This document shows, one piece after another, positions 1-11,558 of a stretch of 64,000 nucleotides of DNA (position 1 is the stretch's first letter; each line of letters opens with the position of its first letter). The notes below the pieces were generated by a model. That model did not search any database and was not told the origin of the DNA. It was given only the letters and a program-made list of their open reading frames with translations. Origin of the DNA: Adiantum capillus-veneris (Eukaryota > Streptophyta > Polypodiopsida > Polypodiales > Pteridaceae); the NCBI GenBank assembly GCA_014529385.2, contig CM043953.1, positions 74,984,372 to 75,048,371 of the forward strand, in the 5' to 3' direction. A program made the position numbers and the translations under genes.

Positions 1-257
1 CATCGTGATGAAAATGGTAATTCCGTTGATGATATCTCTTGATTTGCAGAGGTTAATCATGGTACACATGCTGAATTTATGTATATATATAAGGGGTAAG
101 ATGGAATTGTACTTTGGAAGTAATAGAGAGAGGCATAGAGATGGTGTATGTACATTGAGAGCTCATATGAGAGCTATGGGAGTAAGTGGGGAGGTTAATG
201 GTGAAGAAGGTGAGAGAAACCATTGAAGGTGCAGGTTTGAGTGAGGGATTGAGAGAA

Positions 258-292
<35 letters not shown>

Positions 293-1330
293 AGTGTGGA
301 AAGAGGTGAGAGAAGACTATTGGCTACTTGTGAAAAAAGTGGGCAGACTGGGGTCCACTCAAAAAATCATAGCTCACCGCTGGTAGCTCCAAAAATCATG
401 AAAAAATTTGAGGTGATTATTCAAAGCGTGGGCTACATTTTCTCTTTTGACCACTGCTCCAAATTCGGAGTGGAGATAGGTGCCAAAATTCTCACCAAAA
501 AGCCTGTTTTTATGCTTGCAAAAGTCTTTTAGTGGACCCCTCCTTTGTTGAATTTGTACAATGCATCCAAGAGTGAGCCCCTCCTTTGTCATATTATAAT
601 ACAAAGCATTCAAGTTGCCCTTGACCCATGCATGGAGGAGGATTATTGGTGAAATAAGAAATATATACATGGTGGGACTAGTGTATGGACTATTCATGGA
701 CTTTAGCTCAATGAGCACATGGTGTTAGAATAATGAGTAAAAATAATAATAAAAATATGGAGGAGTTATGGATGTGGAAAGATATTGGAATCATATGATA
801 TGGTCCCTCCTTGAATTATTTTGGGTGAAAGAGGAAAAGGTATGCAAGTAAATAATATAATAAAAGTAACCAATGAGTAGAAATCAATTTTTTGTTTTCA
901 CGAGGGTGAGGGTGAAAATGTGGGAGTGATTTGTATAAAGGAAAAATATGAGGTTAGAGTATGTACATATTGGCAAAATATATATATATATATATATAAT
1001 TATGGTGTAAGAGGATGAAAGAAGGTGTACATAGGTTTAATAAAACACACACCTAAGTAGAAATATTTAAATAAAATACCAAAATAATTATTAAAAATCC
1101 CTATATTTAGGCCATATATACAATGAAATATTTACACACAAAGAGGCCATAATATACTTTTATTTTTTTTATTTTTTTTATTTTTTTTGGCTCACCTAGC
1201 CCAGTGACTAGCTAGTTGAGGGTTTTTAAGAAGATATGGGAAAAGTCCCGTGACTCACGCACGCCTATGTACAGTGAAATGGTAGGGATAGCCACAGTGT
1301 TTGGGTGATTTTGGTAGGGTGAGGTAACTC
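1..1330. other. Non-coding AT-rich stretch with microsatellites
   Basis: No supported gene. A (TG)n microsatellite lies at about 259-289 and an (AT)n run at about 978-998. Short reading frames here have no recognisable domain. The stretch may be the 5' untranslated part of the CACTA element that follows or another old insertion; I found no CACTA start sequence in it, so the 5' end of that element is either outside the window or destroyed. Confidence 0.6.
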
Positions 1331-1368
1331 ACTGTGGCAATTACAAAGAGCCGAAAAAACGGCTATCA

Positions 1369-4300
1369 ATGGCAACGTCATCAACTAACATGGAGGAAAA
1401 TATTGCATGCTCGTGCACGCTTTGCAAGTATCAAATCCTGCGCAAGCGTAGGATATGTAATGAGCATGTGCACAAGTACGGAGAGTGTGCTAGAGAAACC
1501 ATACAGAATCTGCGATACGACTCCTACGGAACGGGCATTGATTTCCGGGACATAGCACCTACATTTGAGAGAGAGAGACAGAGAAAAAAGATTATGCGTG
1601 AAGGTCCGACCAATATAGAGCCACGCATGGAAGCAGAAAAGGGCTTATAGACAGAAGACGACGGCATGGAGGAGATGCTGGATGCCTTCTTCCAGACAAG
1701 CGAGGAGAACGTGAATGAAGCAACACCAGAAGCCGTGCGCCTATCTCCTAAAGACATGTTGAGGAAGTTGGCACGTCAACCAATCTATGAAGGCGCCAAA
1801 ATATCTGTGCTTCGTACTTGTCTGGCGTTTTTGAATCTTCAGTCAGTGTACGGGTAGTCAGATGCAAGCGTCACTGCTTTGTTTAGGTACGTAATTTACA
1901 AAAGAGATTTTTCGATTGCAACGGTGATGTGCTCGGAGAGCTTTTTAATTTAATGTGGCTTAAACAAGTTATTGCGGGAGCAACTTCTCCCGGATGGCAA
2001 TGAAATGCCCCCCTCCAGGCCAGATGCAAAGCAACTTCTGACCTCAGTTGGCTTGGACTACAACAAGATTCATGCATGTCCAAATGATTGCATTCTTTTT
2101 CGCAATGAATTCGCAGATTGTCTGTCGTGTCCTAAGTGCGGAGCAATGCACTACAAACAAGATGCAGTTGGCGAGAAAGTGCCAGCTAAAGAGTTGCGGC
2201 ATTTCCCTATTATTCCTAGGATAAAAAGCATGTTTCGTTGTGGTTCCATTGCAAAGTTGATGCGGTGGCATTCTACGAATAGATCCACTGACGCAACATT
2301 TAGGGTGCCCGCTGATTCGAAGGCTTGGATGCACATTGAAGATACCTGGCCACATTTTAAGAGTGAACCACGCAATTTGCGTTAGGGCATGGCAATGGAT
2401 GGAGTCAATCCATTTGGCTTGAGAAGCTCGTCATGGAGCACTTGGCCTGTGTGCCTTATCAATTACAACCTCCCGCCGTGGCTTGCTATCAAGAAGGGTC
2501 ATTTGATTTTAAGCTTGATTGTACCTGGTAAGTTCAAGGCAAAAAACATGGATGTTTATCTAGCTCCACTAGTTGACGAGCTCCAGGAGTCATGGCATGG
2601 GATCGACATAGCAGATGCGGTTGAACCAGTAGGACAACAGCATGAAAGGATCCATGGACTTCTTATGTGGACTATGCATGATTGGCCAAGATACGGAGAA
2701 GCTTCTGGTAATGGTTATTGATTTACAAAATTCTCGCTATTCGCAAGCCCTTTGCCTTGGCCTGATTCATGCTTTGATATATGCAGGACTAACAACTTCG
2801 GGATACAATGCATGTCCAATTTGCGGGCAGTCTCTGGATGTGCGCTATTCTACCTCTCTTCGAAAGACAATTTATCAAAGCCACCACCGTTATCTTCCAG
2901 ATGGCCATCACTTGCGCGAAGGCCAGCTTGGTTGCGTCGAATGTCGTCCTATGCATGTACAAGAGTGGCGTCGCCGATGGGAGCAACATGAGGGGCAACC
3001 TGTTCCAGGAATGAAACATTTTTCCATTCTCCATACGTTGCCGTACTGGGGTGATCTACTAATTAACCATTTGCTGGATCCAATGCATATATTCAAGAAT
3101 GTGGAAGAGCTCCTCTGGAAGACAATCATGGGAATGAAAGACAATCGATCTTCACGAGATGATTTGCAGTCGGTTGGAAAGATGCCAGAGCTGTGGCCTT
3201 TCACCAATGCAGCTGGTCAAACAAAACTTCCAAGAGCGCCATGGGTATTGCTAAAAAACGAAGAGCGACAAGTGAAAAGGGTGATTTCAGAGTTCAGGAC
3301 GCCAACAGGATATATGCGATGTCTCAAGACAGCATTCACCCGTGACGATAAACTGTCAGGGTTGAAATCGCACAACTGGCATAAGTTCTTGCAATTCATT
3401 CTTCCAATGGCGATCAAGGGGTGTTTAACGGAGGAAGTGTGGACCTGCATATACAAGATTTCAGAGCTAGTGCGGTGGATCTCTTCCAAGGAGATACGGG
3501 AGGAATCTATTGCAGTCGCAAGGGCTAACTCCATTGAGGCGGTTTGCATGATTGAGAAGTATCTACCCACGAGCTGCCTAACTATCCAACTGCACTTGCT
3601 CGTCCATGTAGTAGATGAGGTTGCAGTGGCAGGTACAGTACACAGCCATTGGATGTTCTTTCTAGAGAGGTTCATGAAAACACTTAAGGGTTTTGTTTGC
3701 CAAAAAGCGTGTCCAGAGGGGAGCAGGGCAGAAGGATGGCTGGTGCAAGAGTCTCTTGTATTGACGATTGAATTTCTATCCGTTTCTGACCCAAAAATGC
3801 CTCGACTGTGGAGCGATGAGGAGGATGCAAGACTGGTGGGAGAGGAGCCGCAAGGGCAAGGGGTGCCGAAGAAAATGAACCTAGCCATGCGAGAAAAGAT
3901 CATGAAGTTATGTATACTAAATTCAGCACCGATGCAAAAATGGCTTGAAAGGTACGAATAAGAGAAAGAGAGACGCAATCTAGAGCGATAGGATTTCAGG
4001 CGAAGTCGAACGACTAGAGGCTTACCCTTGCCAAACTATCTCACTCCTCTACCTAAATTCCCTACAATGGCATGGTTGGACAAGACAGTGAGAGCAGCTC
4101 GACAGATCGGAGAACCCATATCTCTAGAAGAGGAAGAGTTGGCTATTGGATGTGACTGGAAGTATCATACATACATGGCACTGTGGTCTCATGGAAAGCA
4201 TTTCAGAACACAACAAATTGACAGCAGAAGAAACACGTTTGACAGTGGGGTAATGGTTAGTTTCATGCAAAAGAGCAGGGCCAGTGCTAGAGACACGAAT

Positions 4301-4866
4301 GAGAGCACTAGCAACCTGGATTACTGTGGTTTGGTGAAAAATATCCTGAAAGTAAGCTTCAGGAGGTTTGAGATGTTTTTGTTGGATGTGAAGTGGTTCA
4401 AGGTGATTACTTATGGTCGCAATGCAATGGTACGCAGAGATAGAAACAAACTTGTGCAAATAGATTCTACAAAGATTTGGACAGATGCGAGAGACACATT
4501 TGCTCTCCCCGAACATTGCGAGCAAGTGGTCTTTGTACCGAACCTCGAGAGTGACAATGGTGGTTTGTGGTTCAGGTTTCTCCAAGAAATAAACAAGTAT
4601 TTGAAGGGCAAGATCTCTTGGAGAAAAGTCAGTCAGACGACGTCCATACTACTGTGACATTAGATGAGATGGACGAAGGTATGGCAGAGGAAGCTGACAG
4701 ATATACGAGGGATGACGCAGACGAGCCAGAATTGATACTTGTAGATGAAGATGCAATGGATGAAGACAATCTGCCAGAACGAGCTGGGGCAGAGTTATGT
4801 TTGCAATTAGAGATAGACGATGATACGGTGCAAGATCTTATCGATGATGCCTCACTCGTCGAGGCC
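1369..4866 (+). pseudogene. TNP2-family CACTA transposase, broken by stops and a frameshift
   Basis: This encodes the main CACTA transposase, which acts on the element ends in the nucleus. The N-terminal part (1369-1857) has a C-x2-C/CxxH cluster. The tnp2 core follows (about 1970-2700) with ACPNDCILF, CPKCG, LRHFPIIPR, KLMRWH and DGVNPFGL. An intron at 2708-2786 restores the frame into YNACPICG. A DUF4218-like region (about 3340-3790, KSHNWHKFLQ, LVHVVDE) and a DUF4216-like region (about 4240-4580) come next, then an acidic tail. One frame runs through in-frame TAG at 1648, 1855 and 2383 and stops just after 3958, with a one-base shift near 4560 moving into the acidic C-terminus. A further intron is likely near 1886-1966. 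Family assignment is firm; exon details are inferred. Confidence 0.85.
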
Positions 4867-4976
4867 TAGGCCTGTAAGTGTTTGTGTGAAGACTTTGATT
4901 TGAAATTAATCTTAAAGTTAATTTAAACAACTGTGTTCTGACGCTTTATTTTACTTTCTTTGTGCAGGACTTTAGT

Positions 4977-6110
4977 ATGGCAGACGAGATTCCAGATCCC
5001 GCTTCCATAAGTGCAAATGCATTCATGGGCTTCGTTACACGGATGACGCCTGCTCAGATGGCAGAGGCTTCTCAGTACTGGGTAGCCAGAGGCACGGGTA
5101 CTACGCCTCCGGGCTTCACACCCGAGGGTCCGACGCCTAGGGGGGGGACGCATACGGGGTTCAGGACGCCTATGGGTACGACGCCTTCTTCTCCCATCAC
5201 GGCCGCTTTGACACCTAGGGGTGGGGCAGAGGCGGGTACGTCCTCATCTCCGCAGCACAGGCGCACTCGCCGATATCGGCGATCGTCAGGTGGAGGTGGT
5301 GGTTGCTTTGGAGGAGGGTCCACAGATGCTTCGACCCCTCCTCGCTCACGACCCCCGTCCTACCCAGGCACACCTCTCAACACACCTCTTGGCACACCTC
5401 GGACACCTTGGGGGGCACACGATCCTAGTGCCTCCAAGCTCTATACTGTACGGGGAGATGGTTTTGTTGACATGGATAGAGTCGAGACTGAGATACGATA
5501 GCGGATTCGCCAGCTCGTGGAGCTGCAGTTTTCGACCAGCATTCTGACATCTTAGGATCAGCAAGAAAAGAAAAGTCACTTATATAGTGGAGACCATCCT
5601 GAGAGAGTACCTACCTGCTCTGGGTTCTTCCGTTGTTCCGGCGCGGTGGATCAAGGGTGTTGCACGGGACACCCTGAAACATCGACGAGATGTAGCTCGG
5701 AAGGCTTTCAGGACCGGCTCACCGAAGCCTTCGGGCATCCCACATGAGACGTGGCTGCAGATCAGGGAGGATGAGCGAACAGCGGCCACGCGGTTCAGAC
5801 AATAGTGTGAGGCCGCACAGGTACGACAGATGACTAGGGGGACATCTCATCTTGGCAGCGGAGGCTTCGACACCTTTTGCTATGATTTTGTGAGTTTCTA
5901 ATCCAATCTTAACTATGTCATTTTTTAAAACGCGATGAATCATGTATTCTTATTACTTTGATTTTTGTATAAAAGTAGAATCTTGCGATGCATTGAGCTT
6001 CGACACGCGAGGAGGAGTCAGATGGATATCGCAGAGGTATCTATGAAGTATTGAATGATCTTGAAGCTTCAGGAGAGCCTGTAGACTGGGAGGCCTTACA
6101 GTCTCGCTGA
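4977..6110 (+). pseudogene. Second CACTA product (Ptta/En/Spm, TNPA-like)
   Basis: It starts right after a TGTGCAG splice acceptor with ATG at 4977 (MADEIPDPAS). The N-terminal half is low-complexity, rich in TP, G and R repeats (TPPGFTPEGPTPRG). The C-terminal half (about 5590-5880) resembles the plant Ptta/En/Spm transposase domain: an R-rich helix, then IPHETW..I and, after an in-frame TAG at about 5803, HLGSGGF. A last exon near 5985-6110 ends DLEASGEPVDWEALQSR, as in related proteins. A TAG at 5499 also interrupts it. In characterised CACTA elements the second product binds subterminal repeats; that role here is inferred. Confidence 0.65.
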
Positions 6111-6309
6111 TCGCTTGAGGTGAGACGTTAATATGTGTGAGTTGATTTAATTAAGTCAGTATATGTGAAGTAATATCAATACTAATTTTGTGAGTTGTCC
6201 TATGTGCAGGTTGCGACGCCTAGTCATTAGTGGACCAGATTTCATATATATGCTTTGTGAGACACAGACACGCTTCTGTGTCTCTTTTTTGTACAAACAG
6301 TTAGTGTTC

Positions 6310-6580
6310 AGAAAGTTATTGTTTCCCTTATGGTTATGATTATTGTCATTGTCATTGTATAGACAGTTATTGTTTCTCTTTCTGGTTATGCTTATGGTTA
6401 TTGTTAATTTTGTTTATGGTTATGGTTATCTGCATTATGGTTTTGATCAAAGTGGTTATAGCCGGTTATGGTTATGCTTTTGAGTTATGGTTATGGTTCG
6501 TTATGGTTATGCTTTTAAGTTATGGTTATGGTTCGTTATGGTTATGCTTTTAAGTTATGGTTATGCTTTTCAGTTGGTAC
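6310..6580. repeat. Degenerate tandem repeat of GTTATGGTTATGCTTTT
   Basis: Repeated units of GTTATGGTTATG with interspersed CTTTTAAGTTATG run for about 270 bases between the last CACTA exon and the 3' terminus. They look like simple tandem expansion in the 3' non-coding part of the transposon. Confidence 0.7.
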
Positions 6581-6747
6581 GGTTGTCTTTCATTGGCCTT
6601 AAATCTCATGCGAGATCCTACATGGATAGCATGTAGGAGGCGTATACATAATATGGTTTTTTTATAAAAGTTTATGTAAAAACAAAGGGAACTCTGCCGA
6701 AATTTCTGCGCGCGGGGGCATGGTTGATATTTTGGTGCTGCTCGCTT

Positions 6748-6834
6748 TCTTGGGCAGAGGGCAGGAAGTCTGGCTGTGGCTGTGTCCATCTTTTAACTGG
6801 ACACAGGCCAAGCTACCTGCCCTCTGCCCAAGAA
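6748..6834. repeat. Long near-perfect hairpin inside the CACTA 3' region
   Basis: The arm TTCTTGGGCAGAGGGCAGG at 6748 is matched by its complement ending at 6834 (CCTGCCCTCTGCCCAAGAA). A second paired block, TGTGTCCA (6781-6788) and TGGACACA (6798-6805), sits near the loop. The fold is about 87 bases long with a few mismatches in the middle. It could be a foldback repeat or a small-RNA precursor; nothing decides between these. Confidence 0.6.
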
Positions 6835-6954
6835 AAAAATTTTCTGCTATGGTCGTCGCTATGTGCGTGGCAATCTGCATCTCTATACGCGTCTATACCT
6901 ACGTCGCAAATAGCGACTGGTTTCGCAGCGACGCGCATAGCGATGGACTGCGTT

Positions 6955-6979
6955 GATAACACCTTCTTTTGTTGTAGTG
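6955..6979 (+). repeat. CACTA 3' terminal inverted repeat
   Basis: Read on the minus strand the end is CACTACAACAAAAGAAGG followed by TGTTATC. This is the conserved CACTA terminus bound by the transposase. The TAT that follows is a possible 3-bp target duplication. Confidence 0.8.
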
Positions 6980-7025
6980 TATGCGTCTTATTCTGCTGAA
7001 CTTTGATGAGATCCTGGTGATTTAA

Positions 7026-9645
7026 TTATTGCTCACTAGGATTAGTAGTTGCAGCATATAGAGCTGCTCTCTCATCAGTTGCGTCACCCACAGTTGGTTG
7101 TCTCACTGCGGCATTAGCGAAAGCTCCGCTTCCTTGTCCTATGTTTCCTCTTCCTCGGCCTCCTCTTCTGTTTGGTTGACCTCGTCCGTTGACGTTCAGA
7201 GGTACATTATAGCACTGGATGTTTGGGAAATCCTTTTTGGACATCGGCTTTTGTAATGTCCATACTCCTGGAACTCAAAGCACTATATTGGGAAACTCGG
7301 TAGCTGCCGTAGTAGCTACTACCGGACGATGGTCGTATGCAGGGTTGATTGGTCTCTTACTCCAGTTGTCTGGCTTGTCCCTCTTTGACAAATAGTATTG
7401 AGTATCTTGGGTAGTCCTCTCAATCTCTTTAGCTAGCAGTTTGGCCCTTAGCAAGGCATCTTGCAGAGTTGCTAGCCTGAGAGCTTCTAGTCGGTTGTTC
7501 AAGGGGTCGATGAGTCCTTGGCAGAACCGTGCTACTTTTTGTTGTTCCAATGTCATCCTAGGAGCATATCTCCGAAGTGTGACGAACTTCGAGTAGTATT
7601 CTTTGACGGAAGAAGTCAGCTGTTGAAGTAAGAAAAACTCATTCATCTTCAAGGCTTTGTGAGCGGGTTGTAAGTATCGCTCCATCACAGCAACCTTGAT
7701 GTCTTCCCATGACTGGGAAGATCCCTTGATATCCAAATCCCTGCAATGTTGTTTCCACCAGATCTTGGCATCACCAGACAAGCGGAACATCGCAAGCACG
7801 GTTTGGTTCTCGAGTTGAGTTACCGCAACTTCGAAATAGTCGTCCATTGCTTCCATCCATACTTCCGCATCTCTCTGCACATTAACCCCTTCACCTTTAA
7901 AGGTTGGAGGCTGAGCTTGCTTAAGGAGAAGCTTCTTCTCCTGAATGGAGGTATATAGCGCAGTAGACGGTACCTATCCAATGGTATAAAACTCATTACT
8001 ATAGCACTCTTCTCAAATGAACCTAGGCTTTTTCATACTCAAGAAGAAATTTAACGTTTTGGGATTAACCAGCCTACTTAATTTGTACAGCTATCACAAA
8101 GGATTTAACCATTCCACCATTAGTTTAAATTCCATTGAATACATCCAAAATTGTTCGATAAATAATGGTAAAAACTTTACTCGAGAGCTTTGATCCATAC
8201 TTATAACTTTATGTGCATCAACAGGCTACCTGCCCGCAGCACTAGTCGCACCAACGACTTCTCAAAAAACATCATGTGGAACCCACTGAATCCCAACAAG
8301 CTCAACGAGTAAAACTCTTTAACATCACTCAGGAGACAATCCACTAGACAAATCCAATGTCATTATTCTGGGAAACATCATGCTCAAGCTTTGAGTATGA
8401 GCTATCCCACTATCCCTTATTTTTTAAAATTTCAAACAACATCATTTTCCAGTTCATAAACTTATAGCTCTAATACCAGGTGTGAGGTCCCCACCCCGTC
8501 GTCTCAAACGACGGATCTGATGGTAAACCTGATAGCCACTATATCTACAGCGAAAACAAACAACGTGGTTTTGGGTTCAACTAGCGAACGATCTCTTATC
8601 ACCAATTGAATCGAGTTCGAACCTACTAGCATCGAGATCTAGTTCCACCTCGCAGGGGAAGCGTTTCTAATAAATTATTGGTCCTAAAATCCACCTTCCA
8701 AGGGGAGAGAAGTCTCAAGTTCCTTTTTTCCCATAGCTTTCAGAGGCACGTACACTTGAGACTTCACAGCTCTTGGGGCAATGAGTAATACTAGTGTCAA
8801 TTTCTAGTACTATGGGGACAGAGAGTTCCCGACCAATAAGGACCACCCTTCTCATAGGCAATGGCAACCCAATCCAAGCCCCCACTTTCCACCCCATACT
8901 CACACTTCCTTTGATACCTAATTACTACCACAATGGTTGTTCAACATATAAGTTCTTTGTTTATTTTTCCAATTCACAAGTTCTTTAATACAGCCCTTCA
9001 ACCAGTATTGCAAAGCGGCACCAAGACAGTAATTCTAGTAAAAATTCACTCAAAAACTGATTCATTTAAAATTCCAATGTTCTGGGGGTACAACATCCCT
9101 CCCCCAGCGAGAGTTTACTCCTCCCGTTGTCGCCTAGTTGCCCATACAACTAGGTTGTCCACCGCTTAACCAGCAGTCATGGATTCAAGAGCCCTTAACC
9201 AGGAACTCTAGCTCCTACGAATAACTTCGTGAGCTGCCCCCTGTGTGATCAAGAGGGGGTTCGGACTATATCAACATTGGAATTGAAAATGAACTAGCCG
9301 AGCTAAATTTTTCCTAGCAAACATTCTTTCCTAGCTCAAACAGTATATCCAACAATCATTCTTTCCTACTTGGAAATTAATAACATTTCAATTCAAATGT
9401 CGTGATCTTCGTTGGATTTCTTCTACATGTTTAGGGATATGTTCTTTCCTAACTTATCGTATGCAATGTTAAATTAAACAAACTTGAATTAAACTGTGAC
9501 CTACCTCCTCTATTTCCTCGTCATTGATCCGTGAGTTGGCCGGTACTTGGTCGTCCATGGGAGCTTTCCCTTCACCATTCACGTTGCTTGTTCCCGCTTC
9601 GCGGTCGTGGGAACCACCGAAGCGAGTTCTCTTTACCGGGGCCAT
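7026..9645 (-). pseudogene. Ty3/gypsy gag (capsid) gene remnant, gypsy-A
   Basis: The main part (7977 down to 7026) encodes a retrotransposon gag: WMEAMDDYFEV, AKIWWKQH, SWEDIKVAVMERYLQP, YYSKFVTLRRYAPRMT and FCQGLIDPLNNRLEAL. The region after it has a lone QCYNV where a CCHC zinc knuckle would be expected, then a GRGQPNRRGGRGRG tail, so the nucleocapsid is truncated. No in-frame ATG exists upstream of 7977. A short exon at 9645-9505 (MAPVKRTRFGG...) ends at a GAG/GTAGGTC donor in matching phase, and 7977 follows an AG acceptor, so a gag with a ~1.5-kb intron is possible. No pol follows: the CACTA element begins immediately downstream. Confidence 0.7.
7978..9504. other. Gag intron or inserted LTR fragment
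   Basis: No protein-coding signal. At 8467-8480 the minus strand reads CCTGGTATTAGAGC, a tRNA-Met primer-binding-site look-alike, directly preceded on that strand by ...GGGGACCTCACA, a typical LTR end. So an LTR/leader junction appears to lie inside this gap. The stretch may be an intron of gypsy-A gag, a nested LTR fragment, or both; I cannot find the partner LTR. Confidence 0.45.
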
Positions 9646-9799
9646 TTTATACTCACTACTTAATTGACAAACTTGGAGAAAAAGAACTAATGTCCGAGAG
9701 TACCATAACAACCAAGATGACAGATTAGAATCACTGAACAATTCCTTTTATACGAGAGGGTTATATCTCCTTCAAGACATAGTAATTTATGGATAGTAC

Positions 9800-9991
9800 T
9801 GAAGGAGTACGAGCGGAAGTGCGATGCGAGAGAGAGTGCGAGAAGAAGAGCACGACGATATGGTGAAATCGCTCTACTGTAATGTGTAGAGCATAGTGAG
9901 TTCTTATTAGTTTTTTACAAAAGAATATGTGTACATACCTGGCGGCCTACCCACTTACCTGGGCGACCACATTGGGCTTTATACCCCAAAA
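9800..9991 (-). repeat. copia-1 3' LTR
   Basis: Almost identical to 15074-15265. The element-start dinucleotide is mutated here (TTTTGGGG instead of TGTTGGGG on the minus strand). Flanked on the left by the target duplication AGTAC. Confidence 0.9.
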
Positions 9992-10080
9992 ACCTCCCAC
10001 TTAAAGTCCAATGTGGTACTTTAAGTATGAGAGAAGCTACTATACAAGCTAATATACAAGAGATGTAGAGAAGTGATGTA

Positions 10081-11514
10081 CTACGCTACACCTAATGGCT
10101 TGCGAAAATGCGCAAAGCTCTTTGAGGGAAGTCCTTTTGTAAGTAGATCATCAGGATTTTCTGTGGTGTGAACTTTGACGAGCTGAAGTTGCTTATCCTC
10201 GAGCATTTCCCTGATGAAATGATACTTCACATCCACATGCTTTGTCTTTGAGTGATAAACTGGATTGCGAGCCAATTGTATAGCACTTTGACTATCACAA
10301 TATAACACAGGCATCTCTTCTTTGATTCCCAAATCTGTTACTAGTCGATTAAGCCAAATTGATTCTTTGCATGCCTCTGATACTGCAACATATTCAGCCT
10401 CTGTAGTAGACTGAGTAACATAATCTTGTAATCTAGAACGCCATGATACTGCTCCACCAGCCAATGTAAAGAGATACCCTGACGTAGATTTTCGGTTGTC
10501 TAAGTCACATGCATAATCTGAGTCTGTAAAACCCTTTACACTTAGCTCCTGACTCCCATAGCATATACGCATACTCTTTGTAGCTTTCAGGTATCTCAAT
10601 ATTCCTTTCACTGCCTCCCAATGTTTCTTGCCTGGGTTTGAGATGTATCGACTTACTACTCCCACTGCAAATGCAATGTCTGGGCGAGTAGCAATCATTG
10701 CATACATCAAACTACCCACTACAGACGCATATGGAATCTTATCCATTTCAGCCTGTTCTTCCTCAGACACGGGACAATCTTGTTTGGTAAGTTTCACATA
10801 TGGTGGCAATGGAACACTCAGTGCCTTTCCCTTCTCCATATTGAAACGTTGCAAAACCTTGTCAATATACTCTGTTTGAGATAACCAAATCAACTTCTTT
10901 GATCTGTCTCTCTCAATGCGCATACCAAGTATATGACTTGCCTCACCCATGTCTTTCATGTCAAACGATTTTTCCATCTTTGAATTCAAAGCTGAAATTT
11001 CTTCCAAGTGCTTGCCAGCAATCAACATGTCATCCACATACAAAATAAGGATCAGCCAACTGCCATCCTTAGCCTTCTTTGTATATAGACAGTGATCGAA
11101 CTCACTACGTTTGTAGCCTTGAGAAAGCATAAACTTGTGGAATTTATGGTACCATGCCCTCGGTGATTGTTTTAAGCCATAAAGACTTTTTAACAACTGG
11201 CATACCCAATCTTCCTTGTCTTTCTCAACAAACCCTTCTGGCTGCTGCATGTAAATTTCCACATCTAAATCACCATGCAAGAACGCTGTCTTGACATCCA
11301 TTTGGTGCAACACCAAATCTAATATGGCAACCAATGCAAGAAAGCATCTCAATGTAGTCATCTTGACCACCGGAGAGAAGACTTCATCAAAGTCAATGCC
11401 TTGTTCTTGCTTAAAGCCCTTGGAAACAAGCCTTGCTTTGTACTTTGGCTGACTATCATGAGCGGTGATCTTATACCTGTAAACCCATTTACAAGGTAGA
11501 GCCTTTTTGCCCTA
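10081..11514 (-). pseudogene. copia-1 reverse transcriptase-RNase H
   Basis: Copies the element RNA to DNA. The frame contains QMDVKTAFLHGDLDVEIYM, LYGLKQSPRAWY, the polymerase motif LILYVDDMLIAG, RPDIAFAVGVVSRY and an RNase H domain with TEAEYVAVSEA and CDSQSAIQLARNPVYHS..KHVDV. It ends at 10081 just before the polypurine tract. Upstream it continues in frame (FKQEQGIDFDEVFSPVVKM) to a TAG at 11512-11514, where related elements have LPKGKKAL; a single nonsense change therefore cuts pol. A frameshift lies further upstream near 11590. Confidence 0.92.
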
Positions 11515-11558
11515 TGGTAATTTAACTAGCTTCCATGTCTTGTTTTTATGCAGATCTG

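Larger units (their letters stand above)
1334..6979 (+). mobile_element. CACTA (En/Spm) DNA transposon, 5' end not located
   Basis: Two plus-strand transposase-type genes (TNP2-like, then a Ptta/En/Spm-like second product) are followed by a 3' end that reads, on the minus strand, CACTACAACAAAAGAAGG, the classic CACTA terminus. Just inside it are short inverted motifs around TCGCTATG and CATAGCGA (6856-6945), typical subterminal sites. Three bases after the end are TAT, the expected size of a CACTA target duplication, but the matching 5' copy is not seen. The element sits just downstream of a gypsy gag on the opposite strand. Several in-frame stops make it non-autonomous today. Confidence 0.85.

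Noticed and set aside
3217-3978. A 253-codon minus-strand frame opposite the CACTA transposase
   Set aside because: It is the antisense shadow of a conserved plus-strand DUF4218 region and has no motif of its own.
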